Assembly (NCBI RefSeq): GCF_000687915.1
Contig: NZ_JHZY01000004.1
Coordinates: forward strand, 630,001-694,000
Length of the DNA: 64,000 nucleotides
Direction: 5' to 3'
Origin: Leeuwenhoekiella sp. MAR_2009_132
GTDB lineage: Bacteria > Bacteroidota > Bacteroidia > Flavobacteriales > Flavobacteriaceae
Shown: positions 38,165 to 47,455 of the stretch, in pieces
How the letters are laid out: the number at the start of each line of letters is the position of its first letter
Position numbering within the stretch: the stretch's first letter is position 1
Position numbers and translations under genes: made by a program
The notes under the pieces: model-generated
Databases searched by the model: none
Told to the model about the DNA's origin: nothing
The model's input: only the letters and a program-made list of their open reading frames with translations

Positions 38165-39142
38165 ATGTCTAAGGTTAAATATTATTACGACAGAGATACC
38201 CTTTCTTACAAAAAGATTGAAAAGAAAAAAGGCCGCAAACTAGGTTATGTTCTACTATCTATTGGCGCTTCTTTCTTAGCCGGTTTTATCTTACTTCTTA
38301 TTTACCTCAATATTCCAGATCTAGAAACACCCCACGAAAAAGCATTACAACGCGAATTGCAAAATATGAAAATGCAATATGGCGTACTCAATAAAAAATT
38401 AGATCAGGTTCAAACCGTTTTGGGAGAGATCGAAGAACGAGACAACAATATTTACCGCCTATATTTTGAGGCAAACCCTATACCCGATGAGCAACGTAAA
38501 GCCGGTTTTGGTGGGGTAAACAGATACAAAGACTTAGAAGGGTATGACAATTCTAAAAAAATCATAGAGACCAGTAAGCGTCTTGATATTTTAACTAAAC
38601 AACTCGTAGTACAAAGCAAATCTCTAGATGAAATTGCTGTTTTAGCTGAAGAAAAAGAAAAACTTCTGGCTGCGATACCTGCAATACAACCGGTTGCTAA
38701 TAAAGATTTAACACGTATTGCCTCGGGTTACGGTTTGCGATCTGACCCATTTACTAAAGAACGTAAAATGCATTGGGGTATGGACTTTACTGCTCCGCGA
38801 GGTACGCCTATTTATGCTACAGGAGATGGTGTGATAGATCGTGCAGATAATAATGCTACTGGTTATGGTAATCATATACGTATTAACCACGGTTATGGTT
38901 ATGAAAGTTTATATGCCCACCTTTACAAATACAATGTAAAACCAGGACAAAAGGTTAAACGTGGAGATTTAATAGGTTTTGTAGGAAGCACAGGCCGTTC
39001 TGAGGGACCTCATGTGCACTATGAGATTTTTAAAGACGGTGAACGTATAAACCCAATTAATTTTTACTACGGAAACCTTTCGCCAGAAGAGTTTGATGTA
39101 ATTTTACAAAAAGCACAACTCGAAAACCAATCCTTGGATTAA
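38165..39142 (+). CDS. M23-family cell-wall metallopeptidase
   Basis: This 325-residue protein has one N-terminal membrane helix (about 27-49), a coiled region (about 55-100) and a C-terminal LytM/M23 domain (about 185-300). Zinc ligands are in HWGMD (about 203-207) and HVHYE (H285), with the catalytic His in YAHL. It should cut peptide cross-links in the periplasm or regulate an amidase. Its stop overlaps the next start (TAATG), beginning a run of coupled genes to the TPM proteins. Confidence 0.94.
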   Translation: MSKVKYYYDRDTLSYKKIEKKKGRKLGYVLLSIGASFLAGFILLLIYLNIPDLETPHEKALQRELQNMKMQYGVLNKKLDQVQTVLGEIEERDNNIYRLYFEANPIPDEQRKAGFGGVNRYKDLEGYDNSKKIIETSKRLDILTKQLVVQSKSLDEIAVLAEEKEKLLAAIPAIQPVANKDLTRIASGYGLRSDPFTKERKMHWGMDFTAPRGTPIYATGDGVIDRADNNATGYGNHIRINHGYGYESLYAHLYKYNVKPGQKVKRGDLIGFVGSTGRSEGPHVHYEIFKDGERINPINFYYGNLSPEEFDVILQKAQLENQSLD

Positions 39143-39471
39143 TGCATATTCAACTGCCCGAAAAACTATATTACAGCATAGGCGAAGTAGCTGATGCCTT
39201 TGATGTAAACACATCACTTATACGCTTTTGGGAAAAAGAATTTGATGTCTTAAAACCAAAAAAGAATGCCAAGGGCAACCGTAAATTCACTCCTACAGAT
39301 ATAAAAAATCTGGAGCTAATTTATCACCTGGTAAAAGAGCGAGGCTTCACCTTAGAAGGGGCTAAAACTCATTTAAAAGAAAATAAACAACAAACATTAA
39401 ACAAATTTGATCTTATTAGAAAGCTAGAAAACATAAAAGCTCAGCTTCAAGAATTAAAAGATCAACTCTAA
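39142..39471 (+). CDS. MerR-family transcriptional regulator
   Basis: The product is a 109-residue DNA-binding protein. The MerR helix-turn-helix occupies the first 70 residues (YYSIGEVADAFDVNTSLIRFWEKEFDVLKPKKNAKGNRKFTP in pieces), followed by a dimerisation helix. No cysteine metal site or ligand domain is present. It is translationally coupled to the M23 gene and 10 bases before lemA-like, an arrangement common in this family of bacteria. Confidence 0.93.
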   Translation: MHIQLPEKLYYSIGEVADAFDVNTSLIRFWEKEFDVLKPKKNAKGNRKFTPTDIKNLELIYHLVKERGFTLEGAKTHLKENKQQTLNKFDLIRKLENIKAQLQELKDQL

Positions 39472-39481
39472 TCAATCTAAC

Positions 39482-40099
39482 ATGAAAAAAGGAATTATCG
39501 CAATTGTCGTAGTTGTACTACTTGGAATCATTGCTTACTCATTTTTTAAAGGTTTTTACAATACCGCAATCACATTAAAAGAAGATGCCGTTGCACAATG
39601 GGGTAACGTTGAGAGCTCGTACCAGCGTAGATCTGATCTTATTCCTAATATAGTGAACACAGCAAAAGGTTATGCAGAGTTTGAGCAAAAAACCCTAACC
39701 GATGTTATCGAGGCACGCTCAAAAGCTACAGGTGTTACTATAGATCCTACAAATATTTCTCCAGAGCAACTGGCACAATTTCAACAGGCACAAAGCGGTG
39801 TTAGCTCAGCATTATCTAGGCTTTTAGTTACGGTAGAACGCTACCCAGATTTAAAAGCAAATGAGAACTTTAAAGAACTTATTAACGAGCTAGAGCGTAC
39901 AGAAAATCGTATAAATGTAGAGCGTAACCGTTATAATGAGGCAATTGCTCCATATAACAAACACATTAAAACATTCCCAAATAATGTGATAAATAACTTC
40001 ATAGGTAACTTTGAAGAGATGGGTTATTTTAAAGCAGATGAAGGTGCACAAAATGCTCCTGAAGTAAATTTTGACTTCGACAAAAAGGACGCAGCATAA
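39482..40099 (+). CDS. LemA-family protein
   Basis: This 205-residue protein has one N-terminal membrane helix (about 4-24) and the LemA helical domain (YNTAITLKEDAVAQWGNVESSYQRR, RSDLIPNIVNTAKGYAEFEQKTL). LemA proteins are membrane-anchored with a periplasmic helical bundle; their role is not known but they nearly always go with TPM-domain proteins, as here. Start and stop are coupled to neighbours (TAATG with the next gene). Confidence 0.95.
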   Translation: MKKGIIAIVVVVLLGIIAYSFFKGFYNTAITLKEDAVAQWGNVESSYQRRSDLIPNIVNTAKGYAEFEQKTLTDVIEARSKATGVTIDPTNISPEQLAQFQQAQSGVSSALSRLLVTVERYPDLKANENFKELINELERTENRINVERNRYNEAIAPYNKHIKTFPNNVINNFIGNFEEMGYFKADEGAQNAPEVNFDFDKKDAA

Positions 40100-40539
40100 T
40101 GGCATCTTTAGTAGAAGAATTTTTAACTGCGGAAGAAGAACAGGAAATCGTTAAAGCGATACGACAAGCAGAGCTAAAGACTTCTGGCGAGATACGCGTT
40201 CATTTAGAACGCGACTGTGAGCAAGAAGCTTTAGATAGAGCTAAGGTACTTTTTCATCAATTAAAGATGGATAATACTAAAGCCGAAAATGGCGTTCTTA
40301 TTTATGTTGCAGTAGATGCAAAGAAATTTGCTATTTGTGGGGACCGTGGCATCAACAAAGTAGTTCCTGCAGATTTTTGGCAAAGTACAAAAGATCTTAT
40401 GCAAGCTGAATTTAAAAATGCTCACTTTAAAACCGGCCTTGTAAAAGGCATAGAATCTGCCGGAGAGCAACTCGCGCATTTCTTCCCCTGGGATGATGAT
40501 GACGTTAATGAACTCTCTGACGAAATATCGACCTCTTGA
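40099..40539 (+). CDS. TPM-domain protein, soluble
   Basis: The product is 146 residues without a signal or membrane segment. The TPM domain is visible as IRQAELKTSGEIRVHLERDC, NGVLIYVAVDAKKFAICGDRGI and KNAHFKTGLVKGIESAGEQL. TPM domains bind divalent metals and are linked to photosystem or membrane protein repair in other systems. It sits between LemA and a second, exported TPM protein, and its stop overlaps the next start by four bases. Confidence 0.9.
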   Translation: MASLVEEFLTAEEEQEIVKAIRQAELKTSGEIRVHLERDCEQEALDRAKVLFHQLKMDNTKAENGVLIYVAVDAKKFAICGDRGINKVVPADFWQSTKDLMQAEFKNAHFKTGLVKGIESAGEQLAHFFPWDDDDVNELSDEISTS

Positions 40540-41348
40540 TTTATTTACCTCGATTATATACCATTCGCCATTTATTAATTCTGGCATTGCTTTTTTGTCT
40601 TTCGGCAAAAGGCTTTGCTCAATATGATATCCCTGAAAAACCTTCAAAGCAGACCAGTGTTTACGATTATGCAAATCTGCTTAACGCAGGTCAAAAAGCT
40701 GCTCTAGAAAATAAGCTTGTTAAATATAGCGACACCACCTCAACACAAATTGTCGTCGTTGTAATACCTAGTACAAAAGGGGAAGACATTAGTATGCTAG
40801 GAGCAAAATGGGGTCAAAAATGGGGAATAGGTCAGGCAGATAAAGACAATGGTATTCTTATTACGTTAGCTACTCAAGATCGTAAAGTAGACATCAATAC
40901 CGGGTATGGTATAGAAACTATTATTACAGATAGAATGGCAGAACAAGTCGTAAACCGGGTAATGATTCCGCAGTTTAGAAATGGAGATTTTTATGCGGGT
41001 TTGGACCAGGCTGCAGATGCTATTTTTCAAATGCTACAGGGCGAATATGAAGGTACACGACAGCAGGATAATTCTAAACCTGTGAGCTTACTGCCCATAA
41101 TAATCATTTTTATTGTGATTGTTTTTATTCTAAGCCGTACACGTGGTGGTGGTAAAAATGGTGGTAGTCGCAGTGGTGCCGGCAGTTTGCTCGATGTAAT
41201 TATACTTAGCAGTATGGGCCGTGGTGGTCTGGGTGGCGGTGGCTTTGGTGGAGGTTCATCTGGCGGTGGCTTTGGTGGCGGTGGCGGTTTTGGAGGCGGC
41301 TTCGGTGGTGGTGGCTTTGGAGGCGGTGGCGCTTCTGGTGGCTGGTAG
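40536..41348 (+). CDS. TPM-domain protein with Gly-rich tail (YgcG-like)
   Basis: This 270-residue exported protein starts with TTG at 40536 (TTGA overlap with the previous stop); no other start gives the signal peptide (LLILALLFCLSAKGFAQ). The TPM domain spans about 35-170, a membrane helix about 185-202 (LLPIIIIFIVIVFIL) anchors it, and the last 60 residues are almost all Gly, Phe and Ser (GGGFGGGSSGGGFGGG). This is the usual YgcG/BatD-like TPM layout beside LemA. The Gly-rich tail faces the cytoplasm if the N-terminus is exported. Confidence 0.93.
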   Translation: MIYLPRLYTIRHLLILALLFCLSAKGFAQYDIPEKPSKQTSVYDYANLLNAGQKAALENKLVKYSDTTSTQIVVVVIPSTKGEDISMLGAKWGQKWGIGQADKDNGILITLATQDRKVDINTGYGIETIITDRMAEQVVNRVMIPQFRNGDFYAGLDQAADAIFQMLQGEYEGTRQQDNSKPVSLLPIIIIFIVIVFILSRTRGGGKNGGSRSGAGSLLDVIILSSMGRGGLGGGGFGGGSSGGGFGGGGGFGGGFGGGGFGGGGASGGW

Positions 41349-41393
41349 ATACTTTATCTAACTCGCAAGACTCAATATTTAAAAACGCATTTC

Positions 41394-41846
41394 TTGAATT
41401 CTTTTATAGACCTTATTCATCAAGTCACACAGTTCGGAACTAAAACTGTGATCCTAGATAACAAACACAAAACACTTAAAAAAGCACTTGCAGACGTTTA
41501 TGCGCTTTATATAAATCTTGAATCAAATTTTGATCAACAGGTGTACAACGATGTAAAACGTTTAGACTATGGTATTGTGTACGCTCAGGTAAAATTGAAT
41601 TTCCCAGATTTTGGATTCTATTCAAATTTAGACGGAATATTAGATCATAATAATAAGCTTCAAATCGAAAAAGGTGATGCCTTAGACGACCTTACAGACC
41701 TTATCTTAGATTTAAGCGAAGTGGCCTGGCGTTTAGAGAATACTAGTTTAAATGACGGTCTCTGGTATTTTAATACATTGATGCGTGTTCACTCAGAACA
41801 ACATCTATTAAATCTTCTTCAGTATTTAAAAGCCTTAGAAGCTTAA
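41394..41846 (+). CDS. DUF5063-like cytoplasmic protein
   Basis: The product is 150 residues, acidic and mostly helical, starting at a TTG (41394). Segments YALYINLESNFDQQVYNDVKR and LILDLSEVAWRLENTSLNDGLWYFNTLMRVHSEQHLLNLLQYLKALE recall the DUF5063 family. No function is known. It follows the TPM genes by 45 bases and ends at a strong hairpin, so it may be the last gene of that operon. Confidence 0.72.
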   Translation: MNSFIDLIHQVTQFGTKTVILDNKHKTLKKALADVYALYINLESNFDQQVYNDVKRLDYGIVYAQVKLNFPDFGFYSNLDGILDHNNKLQIEKGDALDDLTDLILDLSEVAWRLENTSLNDGLWYFNTLMRVHSEQHLLNLLQYLKALEA

Positions 41847-41861
41847 AATTATTTTAAATAC

Positions 41862-41890
41862 AAAACGACTCTTAGGTATAGAGTCGTTTT
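41862..41890. terminator. Terminator between the DUF5063-like gene and yiaA-like gene
   Basis: AAAACGACTC and GAGTCGTTTT form a 10-bp stem with a 9-base loop, flanked by A and T runs, so it can act in both directions between convergent genes. Confidence 0.85.
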
Positions 41891-41949
41891 GATCTAACTA
41901 TCAAAACCTGTTGTGTAAACAAAACAGGTCTTGATGTATGTTTTTATAT

Positions 41950-42414
41950 CTATTTTACTTTTTGATACAGTTTTAAATCACGTGTATTTTTCTGAACAGT
42001 TACTGCAGCAAACATACTTAAGGTAAATGCCATACCATAAAACCCTTTTTCACTAAGCGTAAGATCTGCATTCCACAGCCCTACTATTAATAATAAGATT
42101 GAAGCAATTGTCGTAAACCAGCTTATACTGTAATAAATATCCGTCACTTCTATTCCCTCCTGTCTGTCCCGCACACTCTTCTGTACAGATATTACCGAGA
42201 ATAACCCAAATAGTAAAATCGTAAAATAGTACCCTTTCTCGTTGAGTAACATAGAGGCGTTCCATAAACCGATGCAGAACGCAGTCATACCAATAAACAG
42301 AGCTGACCAGGCAGCAGATACAAATGCAGATGTAGGTTTACTGTTTAATACGCTGTGCTGCTTATTACTTTCAGAATTCAACGTGTTTTTCTCGTTTTCA
42401 AATGTAGTTTCCAT
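41950..42414 (-). CDS. YiaA/YiaB-family inner-membrane protein
   Basis: From the ATG at 42414 (METTFENEKN) the product has 154 residues: a polar N-terminus of about 30, then two copies of a two-helix unit. The copies are AAWSALFIGMTAFCIGLWNA and LLFGLFSVISVQKSVRDRQEG, then SWFTTIASILLLIVGLWNA and MAFTLSMFAAVTVQKNTRDL. That duplication is the YiaA/B signature. Function unknown. The longer frame would add 14 residues before the ATG. Confidence 0.9.
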   Translation of the reverse strand: METTFENEKNTLNSESNKQHSVLNSKPTSAFVSAAWSALFIGMTAFCIGLWNASMLLNEKGYYFTILLFGLFSVISVQKSVRDRQEGIEVTDIYYSISWFTTIASILLLIVGLWNADLTLSEKGFYGMAFTLSMFAAVTVQKNTRDLKLYQKVK

Positions 42415-42565
42415 ACTAGTTGTTTTGATAATTAGATAACAAAGATGCCATGACAAAAGACAAATTGAAACTTCATTTTTTTTAAATACTTACTATTTAA
42501 TTCATATCAATCTATATTTAATCCTTATATTTATTGGGTTAATCTTATCAATAACTTACGATTAA

Positions 42566-44035
42566 ATGTCTGCTCTATTTCAATTAATAAATACCTTTAC
42601 TGCTGAAGAGCAACATCAGGTTATACAGTTTTTGAAAAATAAAAACAGGCGAGGCGACACAAAAAACATTGAACTGTTTAAAAAAGTCTGTAAAGGTGAA
42701 ACTCTAAATCTTCACGAGTCACTCTATAAAAAACCCAACCGTAATGCATACCACGCATTAAATAAACGCTTACTCGATAGCCTTCTAGATTTTATAGCTT
42801 CTAAAAGTTTTTCTGAAGAATCTGGCGAAGAGATGTTGACATTAAAACTCATTTTAGCAAGTAGAATTCTCTTTGAACAAAAGCTTAATAAACTAGGCTG
42901 GAAAACCATTTGCAAAGCAGAAGCACTTGCCGTTCATTATGAATTATATACCGCATTACATGAGATTTATGATACGCAGCTGCAATATGTACATCTAATT
43001 GAGCATATTAATTTTGAAGATGTTTTAGTTAAAAGCAGTAAAAATTTAGAACATCTTAATTCTGCTTTTAAATTACAACAAGCCTATGCATCATTAAAAA
43101 ACCAATTGCAAAACACTACACCAAACGCATTAAACATTTTAGAAGATACCTTTAAGCGCTTTGACATTGTGCCTAATGAGGAATTCACCTATAAATCTTT
43201 GTTTCAGTTTATGGATTTATTGAGTGACACGGCAGAATTAGAGAGCGATTATTACCATATAGCCCCATTAATGGAAGAGGCTTTTATGTTTATAAAACAA
43301 AAAAACACTTCAGAAAAACACAGCTATTATCATTTGCAGATTTTATATCTAATGGCTTCAAATGCATTTAGAAATAAAAAATTCAAGAAATCAATTGCTT
43401 ATCTTGAGGAGTTAAATACACAACTTATAGATAAGTATCGCAATCAATTTTACATTTCGGCTCTGGTGCTTAAATCGCTCGCATTAAACTATCTGGGACA
43501 TTATAATCAGGCTATTTTACTTTGTGAAAACGTAAAAGATAAGTCTCCCAGAGAGCAATTGCTTTTAATGACACTTTATTTTCATCAAAATAGGTTTAAA
43601 GACGCTTATACAACTTATAAAAAGCTGAATCATAGTGATCAGTTTTATGAGAAACAGCTGGGCCTTCTTTGGGTTGTTAAGAAAGAAATCATTGCGCTGC
43701 TTTTATTAATTGAGTTAGATAAACTTGATCTTGTACTACAGAAACAAAAATCTTTACATAAACGATTCTTTAGCAAACTCCTTGCTTTAGGAGAAGAACG
43801 AGCGATACACTTTATTAAACTTGCAGGTATGTACTATGATAATCCGCAGATTGTAACAACAGTATCTTTTTTAGAACAGGTTGAAGGGTCTTTTAAATGG
43901 GTAGGTAATGACCGTGAAGATCTATTTGCCATGAGCTTTTATGCCTGGCTGAAATCTAAAATGTACAAGCGCAATCTTTACGAGGTTACTCTAGAACTCG
44001 TTGGCAAACATTCAAAACTAATCACACAACGATAA
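42566..44035 (+). CDS. Unassigned helical protein
   Basis: This 489-residue protein has no signal or membrane segment and is predicted by eye to be all-helical, with TPR-like pairs (for example YYHLQILYLMASNAFRNKKF, ISALVLKSLALNYLGHYNQA and LLMTLYFHQNRFKDAYTTYK in the second half). The first 100 residues contain FLKNKNRRGDTKN and NAYHALNKRLLDSLLDFIASK. I recognise no named family. A 4-base gap to the DoxX-like gene suggests one operon. Confidence 0.75.
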   Translation: MSALFQLINTFTAEEQHQVIQFLKNKNRRGDTKNIELFKKVCKGETLNLHESLYKKPNRNAYHALNKRLLDSLLDFIASKSFSEESGEEMLTLKLILASRILFEQKLNKLGWKTICKAEALAVHYELYTALHEIYDTQLQYVHLIEHINFEDVLVKSSKNLEHLNSAFKLQQAYASLKNQLQNTTPNALNILEDTFKRFDIVPNEEFTYKSLFQFMDLLSDTAELESDYYHIAPLMEEAFMFIKQKNTSEKHSYYHLQILYLMASNAFRNKKFKKSIAYLEELNTQLIDKYRNQFYISALVLKSLALNYLGHYNQAILLCENVKDKSPREQLLLMTLYFHQNRFKDAYTTYKKLNHSDQFYEKQLGLLWVVKKEIIALLLLIELDKLDLVLQKQKSLHKRFFSKLLALGEERAIHFIKLAGMYYDNPQIVTTVSFLEQVEGSFKWVGNDREDLFAMSFYAWLKSKMYKRNLYEVTLELVGKHSKLITQR

Positions 44036-44039
44036 AATT

Positions 44040-44408
44040 ATGACTCAACAAAAAGTAGACGTAGAAAAAATCCTAAATAGGATATTGATAGGGTTTCCTT
44101 CGCTGGTATTGACATTATTTTATATACCGAATGCTTTAGACAAACTAATTAATCACAGCCAAACCGGAAAAATAATAGAAAGTAGTGCTATAATGATTAC
44201 AGCAGGTATTTTTATTTTAGCAGGAACAGTTCTTTTCTTATATAAAAAAACAATACTGATTGGAACAGCAATGCTGGTTTTGTATATGACCTTTATTGTT
44301 TCAATACATGTTTATAAAGGAAAACCTGCTGAAACTGTAATCCTAATTCTTGTAGCAACTATCTTCGCTACTCACATCAGAAAACCGCTATTATTTCATC
44401 AAAAATAG
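44040..44408 (+). CDS. DoxX-like four-helix membrane protein
   Basis: The 122-residue product has four membrane helices (about 14-32, 46-66, 70-88 and 95-112) with NALDKLINHSQTGKI between the first two, as in DoxX-like proteins. Such proteins are often of unknown function; some link to redox enzymes. It follows the helical protein gene by four bases. Confidence 0.75.
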   Translation: MTQQKVDVEKILNRILIGFPSLVLTLFYIPNALDKLINHSQTGKIIESSAIMITAGIFILAGTVLFLYKKTILIGTAMLVLYMTFIVSIHVYKGKPAETVILILVATIFATHIRKPLLFHQK

Positions 44409-44534
44409 ATTTGATTTATTGCCTAAATTACTACTTATTATTAAGCTTAATTATTAAATCTGAAGACGTTTTTAAGTCTTATATTTCTATTAAAAACCTT
44501 ATAAATGAACTGTTTGAAGATCTTAGATTAGTCG

Positions 44535-47336
44535 TTAATCAAACCAATTATTCTCTCTTACCTCACCTTTCTTACCCAGTGTATTAAACTTATAGCTATA
44601 ACTCAACATAAAATACTGCTGTAAAACGGTGCTTTGTACATCTTCTACATACGACTCTGTAGCATTACGACGCGAGTTTGTATTTTGGTCAAGCAGGTCA
44701 TATACTTTAAAGGTAATTAACGATTTATCTTTCATAAAAGAATATGCAAGAGAAGTATTCCAAAAAATAGCGTCTCGCTGAAAATCTGCACCTACATTAG
44801 GGTTATAAACATATCTGATGTCATTTTCCCAGGTGAGCCACTTTGGAAAATAGGTAGTGGTACGTATGCGCATGTTATGCTGAGTAAAATTTCGGCCTTC
44901 GAAGAAATCTCTATTAAACGAAGTTTCAGTAAAACTAACTCTGTACTCCGGTCGAATCTCAAAGAGATCTTTCCACGTAAACCGAAGTCCTAAAGCTGGT
45001 GTATAACTCTTAGTCAAACTCGCATATTGATCTGCATTAAAGAAATTTACAAACCTATTTAAATTTCCGTAGGTGCTTAATTCTACTTTAAGTGTGCGTA
45101 AACTATCTAACTTAAAATCTTTATTATAGCTTAAACTCGCGTATGCATTATAGGTACCATCTACATTTGTAAAGGTGGTATTTCTTACAAAATTGTCATC
45201 TACCTGCGTTTGATTAACAACTTGATTATTAGTGACATTTACACTAAAATAACTATAGTAACCGGTTCGCGAAGCCCAATCATAGTTATTTAAGCCTAAG
45301 TTAAATGAATGCCTGTTTGTGGGATCAAGGTTAGGATTACCCTGTATTGTATTCAATGGATCTGAAACATCTACATATGGCGACAATTGTCGCACGTCTG
45401 GAGCATCGTTATTAAGACGATAACTCGTCCATAAACTCATTTTTTTATTAAACCTGTATCTAAAGTTCGCATTTGCCTCAACCGCATCAAAATCATTCTC
45501 AAAATCAATATCCCGCACCCGGTCACCATTCTCATCTGTAAGACGATCTTCACCGGTAAGCTTCCGCATAACATAACCTGCACTTAAACCTGCATTTAAT
45601 TTCTCTCCATTATAATTAAATCCTAGCTCTGGTCGTTGATAGGTATTTTCACTTTTAAAATCGGTACTTTGAGGTAATATGATTTCGTTATACAATTGGT
45701 CTGTTGCGTCAAAACCATAAACGAGCTGCGTATTTGTTCTGCGTTCTGCATTATACTCGTATTTAGTCTCTACAAAAAGCTTTTTAGCGATAATAGGTAA
45801 GCGCCACGATACACTTGAATTAAATTTTTTAACCAGATCGTTTCCGTCTGTAAATTGATTTCGATCTATTTCTTGCGGGTCATTGCCAAAGACATCTGTT
45901 TGGGAATTTAAAAAATCATCCCGCTCATTATCATTACTACTCACATTTGCATTGGCTCTAATAAAACCACCTCCATTACCATATTTTTTAGTTGTGGTTA
46001 ATCGTGTTTCAAATTCGCGATTGGTTCTAACACCACGGTTGTTGTATTCACTAACATTTACCTGCTCACCATCTGCATTTCTAGTAGATGATCTCCCAAA
46101 GTTGTTATTTCTTCCTTCAACATATCTCAATTTTGGTAAGATCTCAATCATAAGCGTAGAATCTATTTTAGCCTGAAAACGCATATTTGCGCTATGATTG
46201 TCTGTGCTGGTATTTGAAGAAGAAAAAGACTCTGAAAAAAAACGATTCTGAGGTAGAATATTTTCGCGTGAGCGGTTTGTTTCTTCAAAGCTATCTGCTG
46301 CCGAATAGAAGTAATCTGCAGAGGTTTCTATCTTTTCTCCAAAGTCATTAGCGAGATTTGCTCCCGCTGTACGAGAATTAGTCACTCCCTGACCTCCTCC
46401 AAAGCTTCGGCCATTAATATTAAATGACCCATTGTCGTTAAAAGCAATATAGTTAGCCCCGCCAAACATTTTCTCAATTTCTCCAAAACTAAATCCGGGG
46501 GAATTAATATTGTTTCCTCCTCCCAGAACGCTTACGCGTAAGTCATTGTCAAAATAATTAACAAGACCGGCATATTCAAAACGGTCATCTGTACCCGCAC
46601 CTGCCGCAACTCGCCCAAAAATTCCCTTGTTTTTATCTTCGTCTATTGTGATATTTATCGTTTTATTGTCTGCATCTCCCTCTTCTCCAGCAAATTCTTC
46701 AGACTCAGTTTTTGTATCTACAACCTGTATTTTATTAATAATTTCTTTAGTAAGGTTACGTGTTGCTATGGTAGGATCGTCGCCAAAAAATGGCTTTCCA
46801 TTTACTAAAATTTGATTTACAGGCTTCCCATTTATACGTATTTGCCCGCTTTCATCAACTTCTGCTCCCGGTAATTCTTTTAATAAATCTTCAAGCGTAG
46901 CATCTGGTTTAGTCTTAAAGGAGGCTGCATTAAATTCTAACGTATCTTTCTTAATAATCACAGGTGGAGTTCTCGACTTAACAATAACATCTCCTAAAGA
47001 TTCTACCTGAAAATCTAAGAAAACCGTTCCTAAATCTAGATTGCTACTTTTAGAAATGTCTATTTCCCGTTCATAAGACTCATAACCTACAAAAGTTACA
47101 AAGAGATTAGCCTTTTCTAGTTGTGTACGTCCTTTTAGCTCAAAGCCACCATTGCGATCACTTATAGTATAAGTAATAACTGTGCTGTCTTTAATAGTTT
47201 CTAATACGACAGTTGCCGCTTCTAAAGGGGTTTTCTGCTCACCGTCTTTAAGATTTCCGGTTATTTTGAAATCTTGAGCAAATGTACAAATGGAGATTAA
47301 GCTTATTACTAAGCTTAGTAGATAGCGATTATTCAT
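44535..47336 (-). CDS. Outer-membrane beta-barrel receptor (OMP_b-brl_3-like), paralogue 1
   Basis: This 933-residue protein has a signal peptide (to about 20), a carboxypeptidase-regulatory-like domain (about 22-110), a plug-like segment (VIIKKDTLEFNAASFKTKPD, LPGAEVDESGQIRINGKPV, NQILVNGKPFFGDDPTIATR) and a long barrel. It resembles TonB-dependent receptors without a clear TonB box. It is a close paralogue of the 911-residue protein encoded directly upstream; the two share the plug motifs nearly word for word. In flavobacteria such receptors often precede GLPGLI proteins, none of which is here. Substrate unknown. Confidence 0.92.
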   Translation of the reverse strand: MNNRYLLSLVISLISICTFAQDFKITGNLKDGEQKTPLEAATVVLETIKDSTVITYTISDRNGGFELKGRTQLEKANLFVTFVGYESYEREIDISKSSNLDLGTVFLDFQVESLGDVIVKSRTPPVIIKKDTLEFNAASFKTKPDATLEDLLKELPGAEVDESGQIRINGKPVNQILVNGKPFFGDDPTIATRNLTKEIINKIQVVDTKTESEEFAGEEGDADNKTINITIDEDKNKGIFGRVAAGAGTDDRFEYAGLVNYFDNDLRVSVLGGGNNINSPGFSFGEIEKMFGGANYIAFNDNGSFNINGRSFGGGQGVTNSRTAGANLANDFGEKIETSADYFYSAADSFEETNRSRENILPQNRFFSESFSSSNTSTDNHSANMRFQAKIDSTLMIEILPKLRYVEGRNNNFGRSSTRNADGEQVNVSEYNNRGVRTNREFETRLTTTKKYGNGGGFIRANANVSSNDNERDDFLNSQTDVFGNDPQEIDRNQFTDGNDLVKKFNSSVSWRLPIIAKKLFVETKYEYNAERRTNTQLVYGFDATDQLYNEIILPQSTDFKSENTYQRPELGFNYNGEKLNAGLSAGYVMRKLTGEDRLTDENGDRVRDIDFENDFDAVEANANFRYRFNKKMSLWTSYRLNNDAPDVRQLSPYVDVSDPLNTIQGNPNLDPTNRHSFNLGLNNYDWASRTGYYSYFSVNVTNNQVVNQTQVDDNFVRNTTFTNVDGTYNAYASLSYNKDFKLDSLRTLKVELSTYGNLNRFVNFFNADQYASLTKSYTPALGLRFTWKDLFEIRPEYRVSFTETSFNRDFFEGRNFTQHNMRIRTTTYFPKWLTWENDIRYVYNPNVGADFQRDAIFWNTSLAYSFMKDKSLITFKVYDLLDQNTNSRRNATESYVEDVQSTVLQQYFMLSYSYKFNTLGKKGEVRENNWFD

Positions 47337-47375
47337 AAATGATTTTGATTGATGTACGAATTACAGCAATTAATT

Positions 47376-47397
47376 TATAACTATAAGATTAGTTATA
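47376..47397. promoter_or_regulatory. Inverted repeat before receptor paralogue 1
   Basis: TATAACT and AGTTATA (7 bp, 8-base spacer) lie 40 bases upstream of the receptor start at 47336, in a 119-base gap between the two paralogues. It could be an operator or a chance AT-rich dyad. Confidence 0.25.
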
Positions 47398-47455
47398 GTA
47401 TTTAAGATAATTTTAACACCTCGATCAGACTACTAATTAGAACTAATCCAAGTTT

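Noticed and set aside
41899..41936. Second hairpin after the TPM operon as a terminator
   Set aside because: The stem is interrupted and no T tract follows on either strand; the hairpin at 41862-41890 is sufficient.
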